Positions 53,416 through 62,766 of a DNA stretch of 64,000 nucleotides are shown piece by piece. How positions within the stretch are numbered: position 1 is the stretch's first letter; each line of letters opens with the position of its first letter. The stretch spans positions 124,001-188,000 of the forward strand of contig NZ_LWHJ01000028.1 in assembly GCF_001652725.1 (NCBI RefSeq), given 5' to 3'. The notes under the pieces are model-generated. The model did no database searches and was not told the DNA's origin. It was given only the letters and a program-made list of their open reading frames with translations. The translations under genes and the position numbers were made by a program. The DNA comes from Pedobacter psychrophilus. Lineage in GTDB: Bacteria > Bacteroidota > Bacteroidia > Sphingobacteriales > Sphingobacteriaceae.

Positions 53416-55262
53416 GTATTGTATCAGCAGAACAATTAGGCCATAATTTTAACGATTATTGGCTTTTTAAAAATTTAACATTTGGCATACATCAAGGGCA
53501 AAGAGTGGCGCTTGTGGGAATAAATGGCGCAGGAAAATCTACTCTTTTAAAATTATTAGCAGAAAAAATTAAGCCTTCAGAAGGTAAGGTTGTTAAAGCA
53601 AAAGATATACGTTTTGGCTATTTGGAGCAAGATCCACAATTTGAAAGCGGACAAAGTATTAGTGATTTTATTTTTAGTTTGGATAATCGTCAACAACAGA
53701 TTATTAGAGAATATGAAGAGCTGTTAGAAAATGAAAATCCAGATGTTGATGAAATCAGCAGATTAACCGAGGAGTTAAGCAATTTAGAAGCTTGGGAATA
53801 TGAACACAAAATCAAAACCATTTTAGGTCGTTTAGATATACATCATTTAGAACAAAAAATTGATACTTTATCTGGCGGACAAAAGAAAAGGTTGAGTTTA
53901 GCTAAGCTTTTAATTGATGAGCCTGATGTTTACGTAATTGATGAGCCAACCAACCATTTAGATATTGACACTATTGAATGGCTGGAAAGTTTCTTGACTA
54001 CAGGAGGAAAAACCATTTTAATGGTTACCCACGATCGTTACTTTTTAGACAATGTCTGCAATGAAATTATTGAACTAGAAAATGGACAAGTTTTTTCTTA
54101 TAAAGGAAAGTATGCTTACTATTTAGAGAAAAAAGCAGAGCAAGACGCTATTAATAGTACTGTTTTAGCCAAGAATAAAAACTTGTTAAAAAAAGAATTA
54201 GAGTGGATGAGAAGAATGCCTCAGGCTAGAGGAACTAAATCTAAGGCTAGAATTGATTCTTTTTATGATTTAGAAAAAAAGACTCAAGGTCAATTCAATA
54301 AAGAGTCTGTGAAATTAGATGTTAAGGTAAGTCGCCAAGGCAATCAAATACTAGAAATAGAAAATATCTCTAAAACATTTCAAGGAAGGAAAATTATTGA
54401 TGGATTCTCGTATACATTTAAAAAAGGAGATAAGATTGGGTTAACGGGAAAAAACGGAACAGGAAAATCAACATTCTTAAATATAATTACTCAAAGTCTT
54501 AAGCCTGATGTAGGAACTGTAAAAGTTGGAGAAACAACAGTTTATGGTTATTATCATCAATCCGGATTAAGTTTTGATGGTAGTGAGAAAGTTATTGATG
54601 TAGTGAAAAACATAGCTGAATTTATAACTATGTCTGATGGAAAGACAATTTCAGCCTCACAACTATTAACTCACTTTCTTTTCCCTCCTAAAAAACAACA
54701 TGGTTTTGTAAGCCTGTTAAGCGGTGGTGAGAAAAAACGTCTTCATTTAATGAAGGTTTTAATAAAAAATCCTAATTTTTTAATTTTAGATGAGCCTACA
54801 AATGATTTAGATATTGATACTTTAAATGTACTAGAAGAGTTTTTAGAAAATTATCCGGGTGTTTTAATTTTAGTTTCTCACGATAGATATTTAGTTGACA
54901 AACTAACCGAACAATTATTTGTTTTAGAAGGAGATGGTGATGTTAATATTTATAACGGCAATTATTCTTCTTACAGATATGAACAAGAAATATTAAAAAC
55001 ACAAGGCAAAGAAGAAAAATCAATTCCGGTAAAACCTGAGAAAAAAGAGGTTTCAACGAAAAAATTAACATATAAAGAGAAGATTGAATTAGATAGTTTG
55101 GAAGAAGAAATTTCTAGTATAGAAAATGAAATAAAAAATTTGGAAGAGAGTCTCAACAATAATAAATCTCCAGAAGACTTAATTGAATTATATTCTAAAA
55201 TAGAAACCAAGAACAAACAGTTAGAAGAGAAATCTTTTAGATGGATGGAATTAAGCGAGTAA
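53412..55262 (+). CDS. ABC-F ATPase, Uup-like
   Basis: The GTG start overlaps the stop of the preceding gene by four bases. The 616-residue protein has two ATPase cassettes. The first has GINGAGKSTLLKLL and LSGGQKKRLSLAKLLIDEPDVYVIDEPTNHLD. The second has GKNGTGKSTFLNII and LSGGEKKRLHLMKVLIKNPNFLILDEPTNDLD. An inter-domain linker carries RMPQARGTKSKARID. The C-terminal 60 residues are a Glu/Lys-rich coiled coil like the DNA-binding domain of Uup. ABC-F proteins act on the ribosome (EttA-like) or in DNA-related processes (Uup). No membrane domain is present. Confidence 0.93.
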   Translation: MSIVSAEQLGHNFNDYWLFKNLTFGIHQGQRVALVGINGAGKSTLLKLLAEKIKPSEGKVVKAKDIRFGYLEQDPQFESGQSISDFIFSLDNRQQQIIREYEELLENENPDVDEISRLTEELSNLEAWEYEHKIKTILGRLDIHHLEQKIDTLSGGQKKRLSLAKLLIDEPDVYVIDEPTNHLDIDTIEWLESFLTTGGKTILMVTHDRYFLDNVCNEIIELENGQVFSYKGKYAYYLEKKAEQDAINSTVLAKNKNLLKKELEWMRRMPQARGTKSKARIDSFYDLEKKTQGQFNKESVKLDVKVSRQGNQILEIENISKTFQGRKIIDGFSYTFKKGDKIGLTGKNGTGKSTFLNIITQSLKPDVGTVKVGETTVYGYYHQSGLSFDGSEKVIDVVKNIAEFITMSDGKTISASQLLTHFLFPPKKQHGFVSLLSGGEKKRLHLMKVLIKNPNFLILDEPTNDLDIDTLNVLEEFLENYPGVLILVSHDRYLVDKLTEQLFVLEGDGDVNIYNGNYSSYRYEQEILKTQGKEEKSIPVKPEKKEVSTKKLTYKEKIELDSLEEEISSIENEIKNLEESLNNNKSPEDLIELYSKIETKNKQLEEKSFRWMELSE

Positions 55263-55263
55263 T

Positions 55264-55524
55264 ATGAGCATAGAAAATTGGATTGCTTCTTTTGGTGTTG
55301 GAATTTTACTAATTGGTTTCTTCTTAAATGTCTTTGGATACTTAGATAGCAAAAGCAAACCTTACTCTATATTAAATGCGTTAGGAGGAATTATAAGTTG
55401 TTATGCGTCTTGGTTGGCCGAATTTTATCCGTTTGTTGTTTTAAACTCAATTTGGTCAACAACAGCAATTATTTCATTATTAAAGTCAAATGTTTCACGT
55501 GAAACAACATTTGAAAAAGACTGA
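55264..55524 (+). CDS. Small membrane protein, CBU_0592-like
   Basis: The 86-residue protein has two or three hydrophobic segments (about 9-27, 38-52 and 56-72), starting MSIENWIASFGVGILLIGFF and including ILNALGGIISCYASWLAEFYPFVVLNSIWS. It matches a family of short membrane proteins sometimes called CBU_0592. Function is unknown. One base separates it from the ABC-F gene. Its last codons contain parS copy 1, so its C-terminus reads NVSRETTFEKD. Confidence 0.8.
   Translation: MSIENWIASFGVGILLIGFFLNVFGYLDSKSKPYSILNALGGIISCYASWLAEFYPFVVLNSIWSTTAIISLLKSNVSRETTFEKD
55491..55506. other. parS centromere-like site, copy 1
   Basis: TGTTTCACGTGAAACA is a perfect 16-bp palindrome that matches the general bacterial parS consensus for ParB (TGTTNCACGTGAAACA). 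It lies inside the last codons of the small membrane-protein gene, 80 bases before mnmG. ParB loads here, spreads, and with ParA and SMC segregates the origin region. No parA or parB gene is in the window. Confidence 0.9.
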
Positions 55525-55546
55525 AACTCCAATATAAAAGACGAAA

Positions 55547-55562
55547 TGTTTCACGTGAAACA
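55547..55562. other. parS centromere-like site, copy 2
   Basis: This is the same perfect palindrome, 56 bases from copy 1 centre to centre, located eight bases before the mnmG start codon. Paired parS sites next to mnmG (gidA) suit an origin-proximal location. Confidence 0.9.
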
Positions 55563-55570
55563 AATAAAAT

Positions 55571-57433
55571 ATGTTTGAAAAATATGATGTAATAGTTGTT
55601 GGCGGTGGTCATGCTGGTTGTGAAGCGGCTGCCGCTGCTGCCAATATGGGCTCTAAAGTAATGCTTATTACAATGAATATGGGGGTAATAGCCCAGATGA
55701 GTTGTAATCCTGCAATGGGTGGAGTAGCAAAAGGTCAGATAGTAAGAGAAATTGATGCGATGGGCGGATATTCTGGAATTGTTGCAGATAAAACAACTCT
55801 TCAGTTTAGGATGCTTAACCGTTCTAAAGGTCCAGCAATGTGGTCACCAAGGACACAGAACGACAGAATGCGTTTTGCTGAAGAATGGCGAATAGCGCTA
55901 GAGAAAACACCAAACATCGATTTTTGGCAGGACATGGTTTCATCCCTTCTTATTAAAGACGGAAAAGTTTCTGGAGTAAAAACTTCTCTGGGAGTAGAAA
56001 TTGAATCTAATGCTGTTGTACTAACTAACGGCACTTTCTTAAATGGAGTTATACACATAGGTGAAAAAAGAATGGGCGGTGGGAGAACAGCAGAAAAATC
56101 TTCAACTGGAATTACAGAACAATTAGTTGAATTGGGTTTTGAATCTGGACGAATGAAAACTGGTACGCCCCCTAGGGTTGATGGTCGATCCTTAGATTAT
56201 TCAAAAATGGAAGAACAGTGGGGAGATGACGATGGTGGAAAATTTTCTTATACTGATACTGTAGTTCCTTCTGAAAAAAGATGTTGTTGGATTACATACA
56301 CAAATCCTGCTGTACATGAAATGTTAAAGGAAGGATTTGAAAAATCCCCAATGTTTACTGGAAGAATCAAAGGATTAGGTCCAAGATATTGCCCTTCTAT
56401 AGAGGATAAAATAAATCGTTTTGCAGAAAGAGATAGACATCAGATTTTTGTTGAGCCAGAAGGATTTGAAACTGTTGAGATTTATGTAAACGGTTTCTCT
56501 ACTTCATTACCGGAAGACATCCAATTAAAGGCCTTAAGATTAATACCTGGTTTTGAAAATGTAAAAATGTTTAGGCCTGGGTATGCAATTGAATATGATT
56601 ATTTCCCTCCTACCCAATTATATTTAAGCTTAGAAACTAAATTAATAGAAAACCTATTTTTTGCTGGGCAAATTAATGGAACTACCGGATATGAGGAAGC
56701 AGCTGCCCAAGGTTTTATTACAGGTATAAATGCTCATCAAAAAATCAATAAAAAAGAAGCTGTGATATTGAAAAGGAGTGAATCTTATATAGGGGTTTTG
56801 ATTGACGACTTAGTGACTAAAGGAACGGAAGAGCCTTACAGAATGTTTACATCGAGGGCAGAGCACCGTCTATTATTAAGACAAGATAATGCTGATGAAA
56901 GGTTATCTCCTATTGCTTTTAAATTAGGGTTAATTAATGAGGAGAGAATTGAAAAGGTAAAATTAAAAATTAAAAATGCTTTGTCTATTGTAAAATACAC
57001 CAAAGAACATTCAGTTAATAAAGATATTGCAAATCCAATTTTAGAAAAATTAGAGACCGCTACTTTAAATCAAAATGTAAAATTATTTGCTTTATTAGGA
57101 AGACCACAAGTTAAAACTTCTGATTTGCGAAATATGAATTTAGAGTTTGATGAGTTCCTTAAAAGTTTTGATAAAGAAACTGTAGAACAAGCTGAAATAA
57201 AAATTAAATACGACAGTTACTTTGAAAAGGAATTAGAGATTGTAGCAAAAATGAAAAAGATGGAGGACAAAGAAATTAATGTTGATTTTAACTATCATCA
57301 ATTAAATTCTTTATCAAAAGAGGCTAGAGAAAAGTTAATGAAAATAAAACCAAAGACTTTGGGACAAGCTTCCAGGATTTCTGGCGTTACACCATCTGAT
57401 GTCTCTGTTTTAATGGTTCATATATCTAGATAA
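55571..57433 (+). CDS. mnmG: tRNA uridine-5-carboxymethylaminomethyl(34) synthesis enzyme MnmG
   Basis: The 620-residue flavoprotein has the FAD motif [19 protein letters not shown] and the GidA signature [24 protein letters not shown]. The C-terminal helical domain includes [33 protein letters not shown]. Length is typical for the family (about 620). With MnmE it adds a carboxymethylaminomethyl group to U34 of certain tRNAs. No mnmE or gidB is next to it. parS copy 2 ends eight bases before its start, so ParB binding could also affect its promoter. Confidence 0.97.
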   Translation: MFEKYDVIVVGGGHAGCEAAAAAANMGSKVMLITMNMGVIAQMSCNPAMGGVAKGQIVREIDAMGGYSGIVADKTTLQFRMLNRSKGPAMWSPRTQNDRMRFAEEWRIALEKTPNIDFWQDMVSSLLIKDGKVSGVKTSLGVEIESNAVVLTNGTFLNGVIHIGEKRMGGGRTAEKSSTGITEQLVELGFESGRMKTGTPPRVDGRSLDYSKMEEQWGDDDGGKFSYTDTVVPSEKRCCWITYTNPAVHEMLKEGFEKSPMFTGRIKGLGPRYCPSIEDKINRFAERDRHQIFVEPEGFETVEIYVNGFSTSLPEDIQLKALRLIPGFENVKMFRPGYAIEYDYFPPTQLYLSLETKLIENLFFAGQINGTTGYEEAAAQGFITGINAHQKINKKEAVILKRSESYIGVLIDDLVTKGTEEPYRMFTSRAEHRLLLRQDNADERLSPIAFKLGLINEERIEKVKLKIKNALSIVKYTKEHSVNKDIANPILEKLETATLNQNVKLFALLGRPQVKTSDLRNMNLEFDEFLKSFDKETVEQAEIKIKYDSYFEKELEIVAKMKKMEDKEINVDFNYHQLNSLSKEAREKLMKIKPKTLGQASRISGVTPSDVSVLMVHISR

Positions 57434-57545
57434 TTATTAATTTGCTGATTGTCAAACACTTAAAACAAATATAGCCATATAAAGATCTTTGTTTTATAGC
57501 AATTATCTTTTATTCTGAGACTTAATCTTCATAAAAAATAAAAAA

Positions 57546-59201
57546 TTGATTAAATCATTTAAAAACCACCTTAAATTAAATTACCTAAAAAACGCTTTTC
57601 TAATTATCGCCGTTTTTATGATTTTATTTAATTATGGTTGTGCAAGTTTACAAACACCAGACGGCGGACCAAGAGATACTATTCCTCCAAAAGTTGAAGA
57701 AGAAATGCCAAAAAATCTTTCCAGAAATTTTAGAGGGAAACAAATCGAAATCACTTTTGATGAATTTTTTAAACTTAGCAATGAGTATCAAGAAATAACT
57801 CTTTCTCCGGAAACTGAAATTGCGCCAACCTATAAAGTAAAAAAGAAAACCTTAGAAATAACATTTAAAGATTCGTTAGAAGTAAATACAACCTACTCAA
57901 TCAAATTTGGAAAAGCGATTCAAGATGTAAACGAATCCAATACTTTAAAAAACTATAGTTTTGTTTTTGCGACTGGTCCAAAATTGGATTCTCTGCAGAT
58001 TTCAGGAAAAGTAATTAGTTCACAAGATAACCAGCCGGTTCTAGACGCAACTGTTTTTTTGTTTCCTATAAATAAGGACACATTATTTGGAAAGAAAAAA
58101 CCTACAATCTATACTTCATCTGATAGCTCTGGAAATTTTACATTAAAAAACCTAAGAGAAGATACTTATCGCATTTATGCATTAAAAGAAGCGGGTGCCG
58201 ATAGAATTTATAATTCCCCTAATGAGGATATTGCCTATTTGAAAGATTCAATTGTATTAAGTAAAGACATTTCTAATATATCATTAAAGCTTTTTAGACA
58301 GGTGGCTGATAAATTTAGAGTTTTAGACAGGAAATTAGAAAAAGATGGCAAAATTGATTTCTTTTTTAATACACCATTAAGCAATCCATCATTAAAATTT
58401 ATCAGTGATAACAATATTAAAAATCCAATTATCGATTTTTCTTCTAAAGGAGATACCGCTCATTTATGGTTAAGAGAAATTGCTTTTGACTCTTTAAAAG
58501 TTTCTATCAACAATGACGATAAACCTTTAGATACAGTTACTTTAAGACGCTCTTTAAAAGACACTTACAACAGAGTAATTCTTTTTAATAATAATCTTTC
58601 TGGCGGGAAAATAGTTCCGGGAAGACCTTTGACTTTAACTTTTAATCTCCCAATTGAAAATATAGACGTTAGTAAAATTGTGTTAACGGAAGATTCTATT
58701 CAACGAAGTGGTTTGACTATTAAAAAATTAATTCCTTCAGAATTGAAATATCAAATTGATTATCCTTGGAAGATAAAAAAGCGCTATACCTTAAGCTTTA
58801 ACGAAGGTGCAATTAAAGATATTTATGGTACCGAAAATAAAGCATTGAAGTTAGATTTTGAATTGGATGAAATAGAAAACTATGGAAACCTAAGCTTAAA
58901 TGTAATGAAGGAAGATAGCTTAAAAAATTACATCGTTCAATTAATGGTTGGTAAAGAAAATACCATATATAAAGAATTTATTATCACGCAGAACTCTACG
59001 GTTAACATTAATAATATTCCTACAAATACTTATAAAGTAAGGGTTATTGAAGATTTAAATAGCAATGGAAAATTTGATACTGGTAGCATTAAGCAAAAAA
59101 CTCAACCAGAAAAAGTCTGGTTTTGGGATAAAGATATAGTAACTAGAGCAAATTGGGATCGAGAAGAAAAGATAATTATACCCAAAATTTTTCCAGATTA
59201 G
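57546..59201 (+). CDS. Ig-like-domain outer-membrane lipoprotein
   Basis: The start is TTG at 57546: the only ATG (at 57618) would cut the signal peptide, and no ATG lies upstream before an in-frame stop. The signal is LKNAFLIIAVFMILFNYGCAS with lipid Cys32. The mature protein begins with a bacterial Ig-like (SbsA-type) domain (TPDGGPRDTIPPKVEEEMPKNLSRN, then IEITFDEFFKL, about residues 35-150). A carboxypeptidase-reg-like module (about 150-245) and further beta-sandwich regions to residue 551 follow. It is probably an adhesion or envelope-structure protein. It lies 112 bases after mnmG. Confidence 0.8.
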   Translation: MIKSFKNHLKLNYLKNAFLIIAVFMILFNYGCASLQTPDGGPRDTIPPKVEEEMPKNLSRNFRGKQIEITFDEFFKLSNEYQEITLSPETEIAPTYKVKKKTLEITFKDSLEVNTTYSIKFGKAIQDVNESNTLKNYSFVFATGPKLDSLQISGKVISSQDNQPVLDATVFLFPINKDTLFGKKKPTIYTSSDSSGNFTLKNLREDTYRIYALKEAGADRIYNSPNEDIAYLKDSIVLSKDISNISLKLFRQVADKFRVLDRKLEKDGKIDFFFNTPLSNPSLKFISDNNIKNPIIDFSSKGDTAHLWLREIAFDSLKVSINNDDKPLDTVTLRRSLKDTYNRVILFNNNLSGGKIVPGRPLTLTFNLPIENIDVSKIVLTEDSIQRSGLTIKKLIPSELKYQIDYPWKIKKRYTLSFNEGAIKDIYGTENKALKLDFELDEIENYGNLSLNVMKEDSLKNYIVQLMVGKENTIYKEFIITQNSTVNINNIPTNTYKVRVIEDLNSNGKFDTGSIKQKTQPEKVWFWDKDIVTRANWDREEKIIIPKIFPD

Positions 59202-59221
59202 TTCTTTTTTTATAAATAAAC

Positions 59222-59731
59222 TTACTTAAACCATCCTGCATACATCACATAGTTGTGTGGTAGTTTCTTCAACATTTCACGTTGATCATCGGTAATTGGC
59301 TTTATCTTTTTAGCAGGAATTCCAGCGTATAAATAACCAGATTCACAAATCGTTTTTTCTAAAACGATAGCTCCTGCGGCAATAATAACAAATTCTTCAA
59401 CTACCGCATGATCCATTACTATTGCACCCATTCCAACTAAGACATTATCTTTTAAAGTACAACCATGAACTAAAGCATTATGTCCAATAGATACATAACT
59501 TCCAATAGTTGTTGCGGCTTTTAAATAAGTAGCATGTATAACCGTACCGTCTTGGATGTTTGTATAATCACCAATGGTAATGCTATTTACATCTCCACGG
59601 ATAACAGTATTAAACCAAACCGAACAATTATTTCCCATGTTAACATCACCTACAATCGTACAGTTATCGGCAATGAAACAATCATTTCCCCATTTAGGGC
59701 TTTTATCTTTTACTGGAAGTATGAGCGGCAT
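59222..59731 (-). CDS. Gamma carbonic anhydrase family protein
   Basis: The 169-residue protein is built of left-handed beta-helix hexapeptide repeats ([LIV]GxxxxI). Metal-binding His occur in QDGTVIHATYL, SIGHNALVHGC and related turns. Such proteins are trimeric with zinc or iron between subunits, and some hydrate CO2. An acyltransferase-like relative is the other option. It is on the minus strand, two bases downstream of nadB's stop, so the two are likely one operon with nadB upstream. Confidence 0.93.
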   Translation of the reverse strand: MPLILPVKDKSPKWGNDCFIADNCTIVGDVNMGNNCSVWFNTVIRGDVNSITIGDYTNIQDGTVIHATYLKAATTIGSYVSIGHNALVHGCTLKDNVLVGMGAIVMDHAVVEEFVIIAAGAIVLEKTICESGYLYAGIPAKKIKPITDDQREMLKKLPHNYVMYAGWFK

Positions 59732-59732
59732 A

Positions 59733-61322
59733 TTATAAAATAGTATCGTTTAATTGATCTAAATGATTTGGATAATCTGTTGTAAAGTGTAAACCTCTAC
59801 TTTCTTTACGTTCCATAGCGGACTTAATTACAATGTAAGCCACTTGAATCAAGTTTCTTAACTCACATAATTTAACCGATAGCTTTGTCTTCTTATAAAA
59901 ATCTTCTGTTTCTTCGTATAATAATCCTAACCTCCGCATTGCTCTTTCTAATCTGAAATCAGAACGTACAATACCAACATAATCACTCATCATTTTTTGC
60001 ATTTCCCTGATATTATGCGTTACCAAAATATCTTCGTTAGAAAGTTGAGTGTTTTTATCATTCCAATCAGGAATTTCTTCAGGAATATTAAATTCTGATA
60101 ATCTATCTTTTGAATGCAGATAAATACGATGTGCAAAAACCAATGCTTCTAATAAAGAATTAGAAGCTAACCTATTAGCGCCGTGTAAACCTGTTGAAGT
60201 TACCTCGCCACAGGCGTATAATCCTTTTAATGAAGATTGTCCATTTTCATTAACCATAACTCCTCCACACATATAATGACAAGCAGGAGTTACAGGAATC
60301 ATATCTTTTGTCATATCCAAACCAATAGAAAGACACCTTGCATATATATTAGGAAAATGTTCTAGAATATCAGCTTTCTTACGATGTGTAATATCCAAAT
60401 AAACAAAGTCATCACCAGATTTTTTCATTTCATTATCTATTGCCCTGGCTACAATATCCCTTGGTGCTAAAGAACCTCGCTCATCGTACTCATACATAAA
60501 TTCCACTCCATCTTTCCTTTTCAATACGCCTCCGAAACCACGAACAGCTTCAGAAATTAAAAATGCTGGATATTCGCCTGGATTATATAAAGCAGTTGGA
60601 TGGAATTGTATAAACTCCATATTTCTAATTTTGGCTTTAGCCCGATAAGCCATGGCCACTCCATCACCAGTAGCAATAGTAGGATTAGTTGTTGAGCTAT
60701 AAATATGCCCTGCACCACCAGCTGCCAAAATTGTAATTTTAGATAAAAACTTTTCTATTAATCCAGATTTTGTGTCTAAAGCGTAGGCTCCATAACATTC
60801 AATATCTTCTGAATGGCGATTTACAAATTTTCCTAAATGGTGTTGGGTAATTAAATCGACAACAAAATAGTGAGTTAGTATTTCAATATTAGGATTTTCA
60901 TGTATCTCTTGTAACAAAGCTCTTTCAATCTCGAAGCCTGTAATATCTTTATAATGTAACACCCTATGTTCTGAATGTCCACCTTCTTTTGCTAAATCAT
61001 AAACACCTAATTTTGTTTTATCAAAGTTAGTTCCGTATTCAATAATCTCACTAATTCTATCTGGACCTTCTTTTACAACAATTTCCACAACCTTTTTATC
61101 ACACAAACCATCACCTGCAATCAAGGTATCTTGTATGTGCTTTTCAAAGGAATCTTCTTGTTTATCCACAACTACTGCAACTCCACCTTGGGCATACTTA
61201 GTGTTAGATTCGTCTTCATTAGATTTTGTAACTATCAGAACTTTACCATGTTTGGCCGCCTTTAGTGCAAAACTTAATCCAGCAATACCCGAACCTATGA
61301 CTAAGAAATCAACATTTTTCAT
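59733..61322 (-). CDS. nadB: L-aspartate oxidase NadB
   Basis: The 529-residue flavoprotein has the FAD motif FLVIGSGIAGLSFALKAAKHG. MEFIQFHPTALYNPGEYPAFLISEAVRGFGGVL and RGSLAPRDIVARAID are hallmarks of the fumarate reductase/NadB clade. It oxidises aspartate to iminoaspartate, which NadA then uses. nadA is divergent, 448 bases away, so the two form the start of NAD biosynthesis; nadC is not seen. Both genes are oriented away from the shared gap. Confidence 0.96.
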   Translation of the reverse strand: MKNVDFLVIGSGIAGLSFALKAAKHGKVLIVTKSNEDESNTKYAQGGVAVVVDKQEDSFEKHIQDTLIAGDGLCDKKVVEIVVKEGPDRISEIIEYGTNFDKTKLGVYDLAKEGGHSEHRVLHYKDITGFEIERALLQEIHENPNIEILTHYFVVDLITQHHLGKFVNRHSEDIECYGAYALDTKSGLIEKFLSKITILAAGGAGHIYSSTTNPTIATGDGVAMAYRAKAKIRNMEFIQFHPTALYNPGEYPAFLISEAVRGFGGVLKRKDGVEFMYEYDERGSLAPRDIVARAIDNEMKKSGDDFVYLDITHRKKADILEHFPNIYARCLSIGLDMTKDMIPVTPACHYMCGGVMVNENGQSSLKGLYACGEVTSTGLHGANRLASNSLLEALVFAHRIYLHSKDRLSEFNIPEEIPDWNDKNTQLSNEDILVTHNIREMQKMMSDYVGIVRSDFRLERAMRRLGLLYEETEDFYKKTKLSVKLCELRNLIQVAYIVIKSAMERKESRGLHFTTDYPNHLDQLNDTIL

Positions 61323-61770
61323 ATATTTTATTTATCTTAAAACCACGTAATTTAAAAGATGTTTAAAACATCCTAAAATGTGTTGGTTTGATGTATGTAA
61401 TTTATTAAAAGTTTTTAGTTATGTTAATAACCTTCATAAAAATGAAAATGTAATTTATTTATGAGCTCATTACCATCATAAAAAATAGAGTTAACTAACT
61501 TTTTAAATTTGATAAGCACTAACAGTATAAAAAAGTAAAATTAATTTAGGTTTTTAGAAGTATATTGAAAATCAGATAGATAATATGAAGTTAATGTTAA
61601 CAACATGTTAATTCTATTTTAATAATCAGTTATACAAAATAAATACCACAAACTTTTGCACCAAACTAACACCCTAATAAATAATAATATCTTTCTATAT
61701 AAAATAATTGTTTGTTATTGGAATGGTGGAAAAGCTTAATTTTGAAATTCTACATTTGAAGAAGAAAATC
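61323..61770. other. 448-base AT-rich divergent promoter region of nadB and nadA
   Basis: Almost entirely A/T. ATGTTAA occurs at 61421-61427, 61594-61600 and 61605-61611; the last two are direct copies 11 bases apart, one helical turn. They could be an operator, but in such AT-rich DNA chance is possible. No ORF or RNA gene is seen. Confidence 0.4.
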
Positions 61771-62763
61771 ATGAACGTAGCAGAAGAAATAAATTTAAAA
61801 GGTTTTATTGATGAAGCAATTGATCCAACTTTAGATCTGTTTGAAGAAATCAATAAATTAAAAAAAGAAAAGAATGCAGTTATCTTGGCTCATTATTATC
61901 AAGAATCTGATATACAAGATATTGCAGATTATATTGGTGATAGTTTAGGGCTTTCGCAAGAAGCTGCAAAAACAGATGCTGAAGTTATAGTTTTTGCCGG
62001 AGTTCATTTTATGGCCGAAACGGCAAAGATTTTATCTCCAAATAAAAAGGTTTTATTGCCCGATGCTAAAGCAGGATGTTCTTTGTCTGATAGTTGTCCT
62101 CCTCACCTATTTAAAAAGTTTAAAGAAAAATATCCAGATCACTTAGTAATCACTTATGTAAATTGTACTGCAGAACTTAAAGCGTTAAGCGATATTGTTT
62201 GTACTTCTAGCAATGCAGTTCAGATTGTAAATAGTTTGCCTAAAGACCAAAAGATAATTTTTGGACCAGATAAAAATTTAGGTGCCTATGTGATTAAAAA
62301 GACTGGGCGTGATATGGTTTTATGGAATGGAGCCTGCATGGTACATGAGATTTTTGCCCGTGAAAAAATTACCAAATTAAAAGAGCGTCATCCAGATGCT
62401 AAATTTATTGCGCATCCAGAATGCGAAGAGTTAGTTTTAGAAATGGCAGATTATGTGGGCTCTACTACAGGTTTGTTAAATTACACTGTTAATAATCCTG
62501 CAACACAATTTATTGTAGCTACCGAATCTGGAATTATCCATCAAATGGAAAAATCTAGTCCAGATAAAAGTTTTATACCAGCACCGCCAAATAATGCTTG
62601 TGCTTGTAATGATTGCCCACACATGAAACGTAATACGTTGGAAAAGCTATATTTATGTTTAAAAAATGAGTTACCAGAAATTGATGTTCCACGTGAAATA
62701 ATTGAAAGAGCAAGAAAACCAATAGAAAGAATGTTGCAGATTTCTGCAGAGTTAGGTTTGTAA
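61771..62763 (+). CDS. nadA: Quinolinate synthase NadA
   Basis: I use the ATG at 61771 (330 residues, [16 protein letters not shown]), which fits NadA family length; the ORF extends to a TTG at 61708. The enzyme has [26 protein letters not shown] at the N-terminus, [12 protein letters not shown], an [26 protein letters not shown] stretch, and [15 protein letters not shown] with the Cys ligands for the [4Fe-4S] cluster. It condenses iminoaspartate with dihydroxyacetone phosphate to quinolinate. A near-perfect parS sequence is inside the gene (62685-62700). It is followed four bases later by an S41 peptidase gene. Confidence 0.95.
   Translation: MNVAEEINLKGFIDEAIDPTLDLFEEINKLKKEKNAVILAHYYQESDIQDIADYIGDSLGLSQEAAKTDAEVIVFAGVHFMAETAKILSPNKKVLLPDAKAGCSLSDSCPPHLFKKFKEKYPDHLVITYVNCTAELKALSDIVCTSSNAVQIVNSLPKDQKIIFGPDKNLGAYVIKKTGRDMVLWNGACMVHEIFAREKITKLKERHPDAKFIAHPECEELVLEMADYVGSTTGLLNYTVNNPATQFIVATESGIIHQMEKSSPDKSFIPAPPNNACACNDCPHMKRNTLEKLYLCLKNELPEIDVPREIIERARKPIERMLQISAELGL
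62685..62700. other. parS-like sequence inside nadA
   Basis: TGTTCCACGTGAAATA differs from the consensus TGTTNCACGTGAAACA at one base (position 15). It encodes DVPREI of NadA. It may be a weak third ParB site, 7.1 kb from the perfect pair, or chance. Confidence 0.35.
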
Positions 62764-62766
62764 AAA

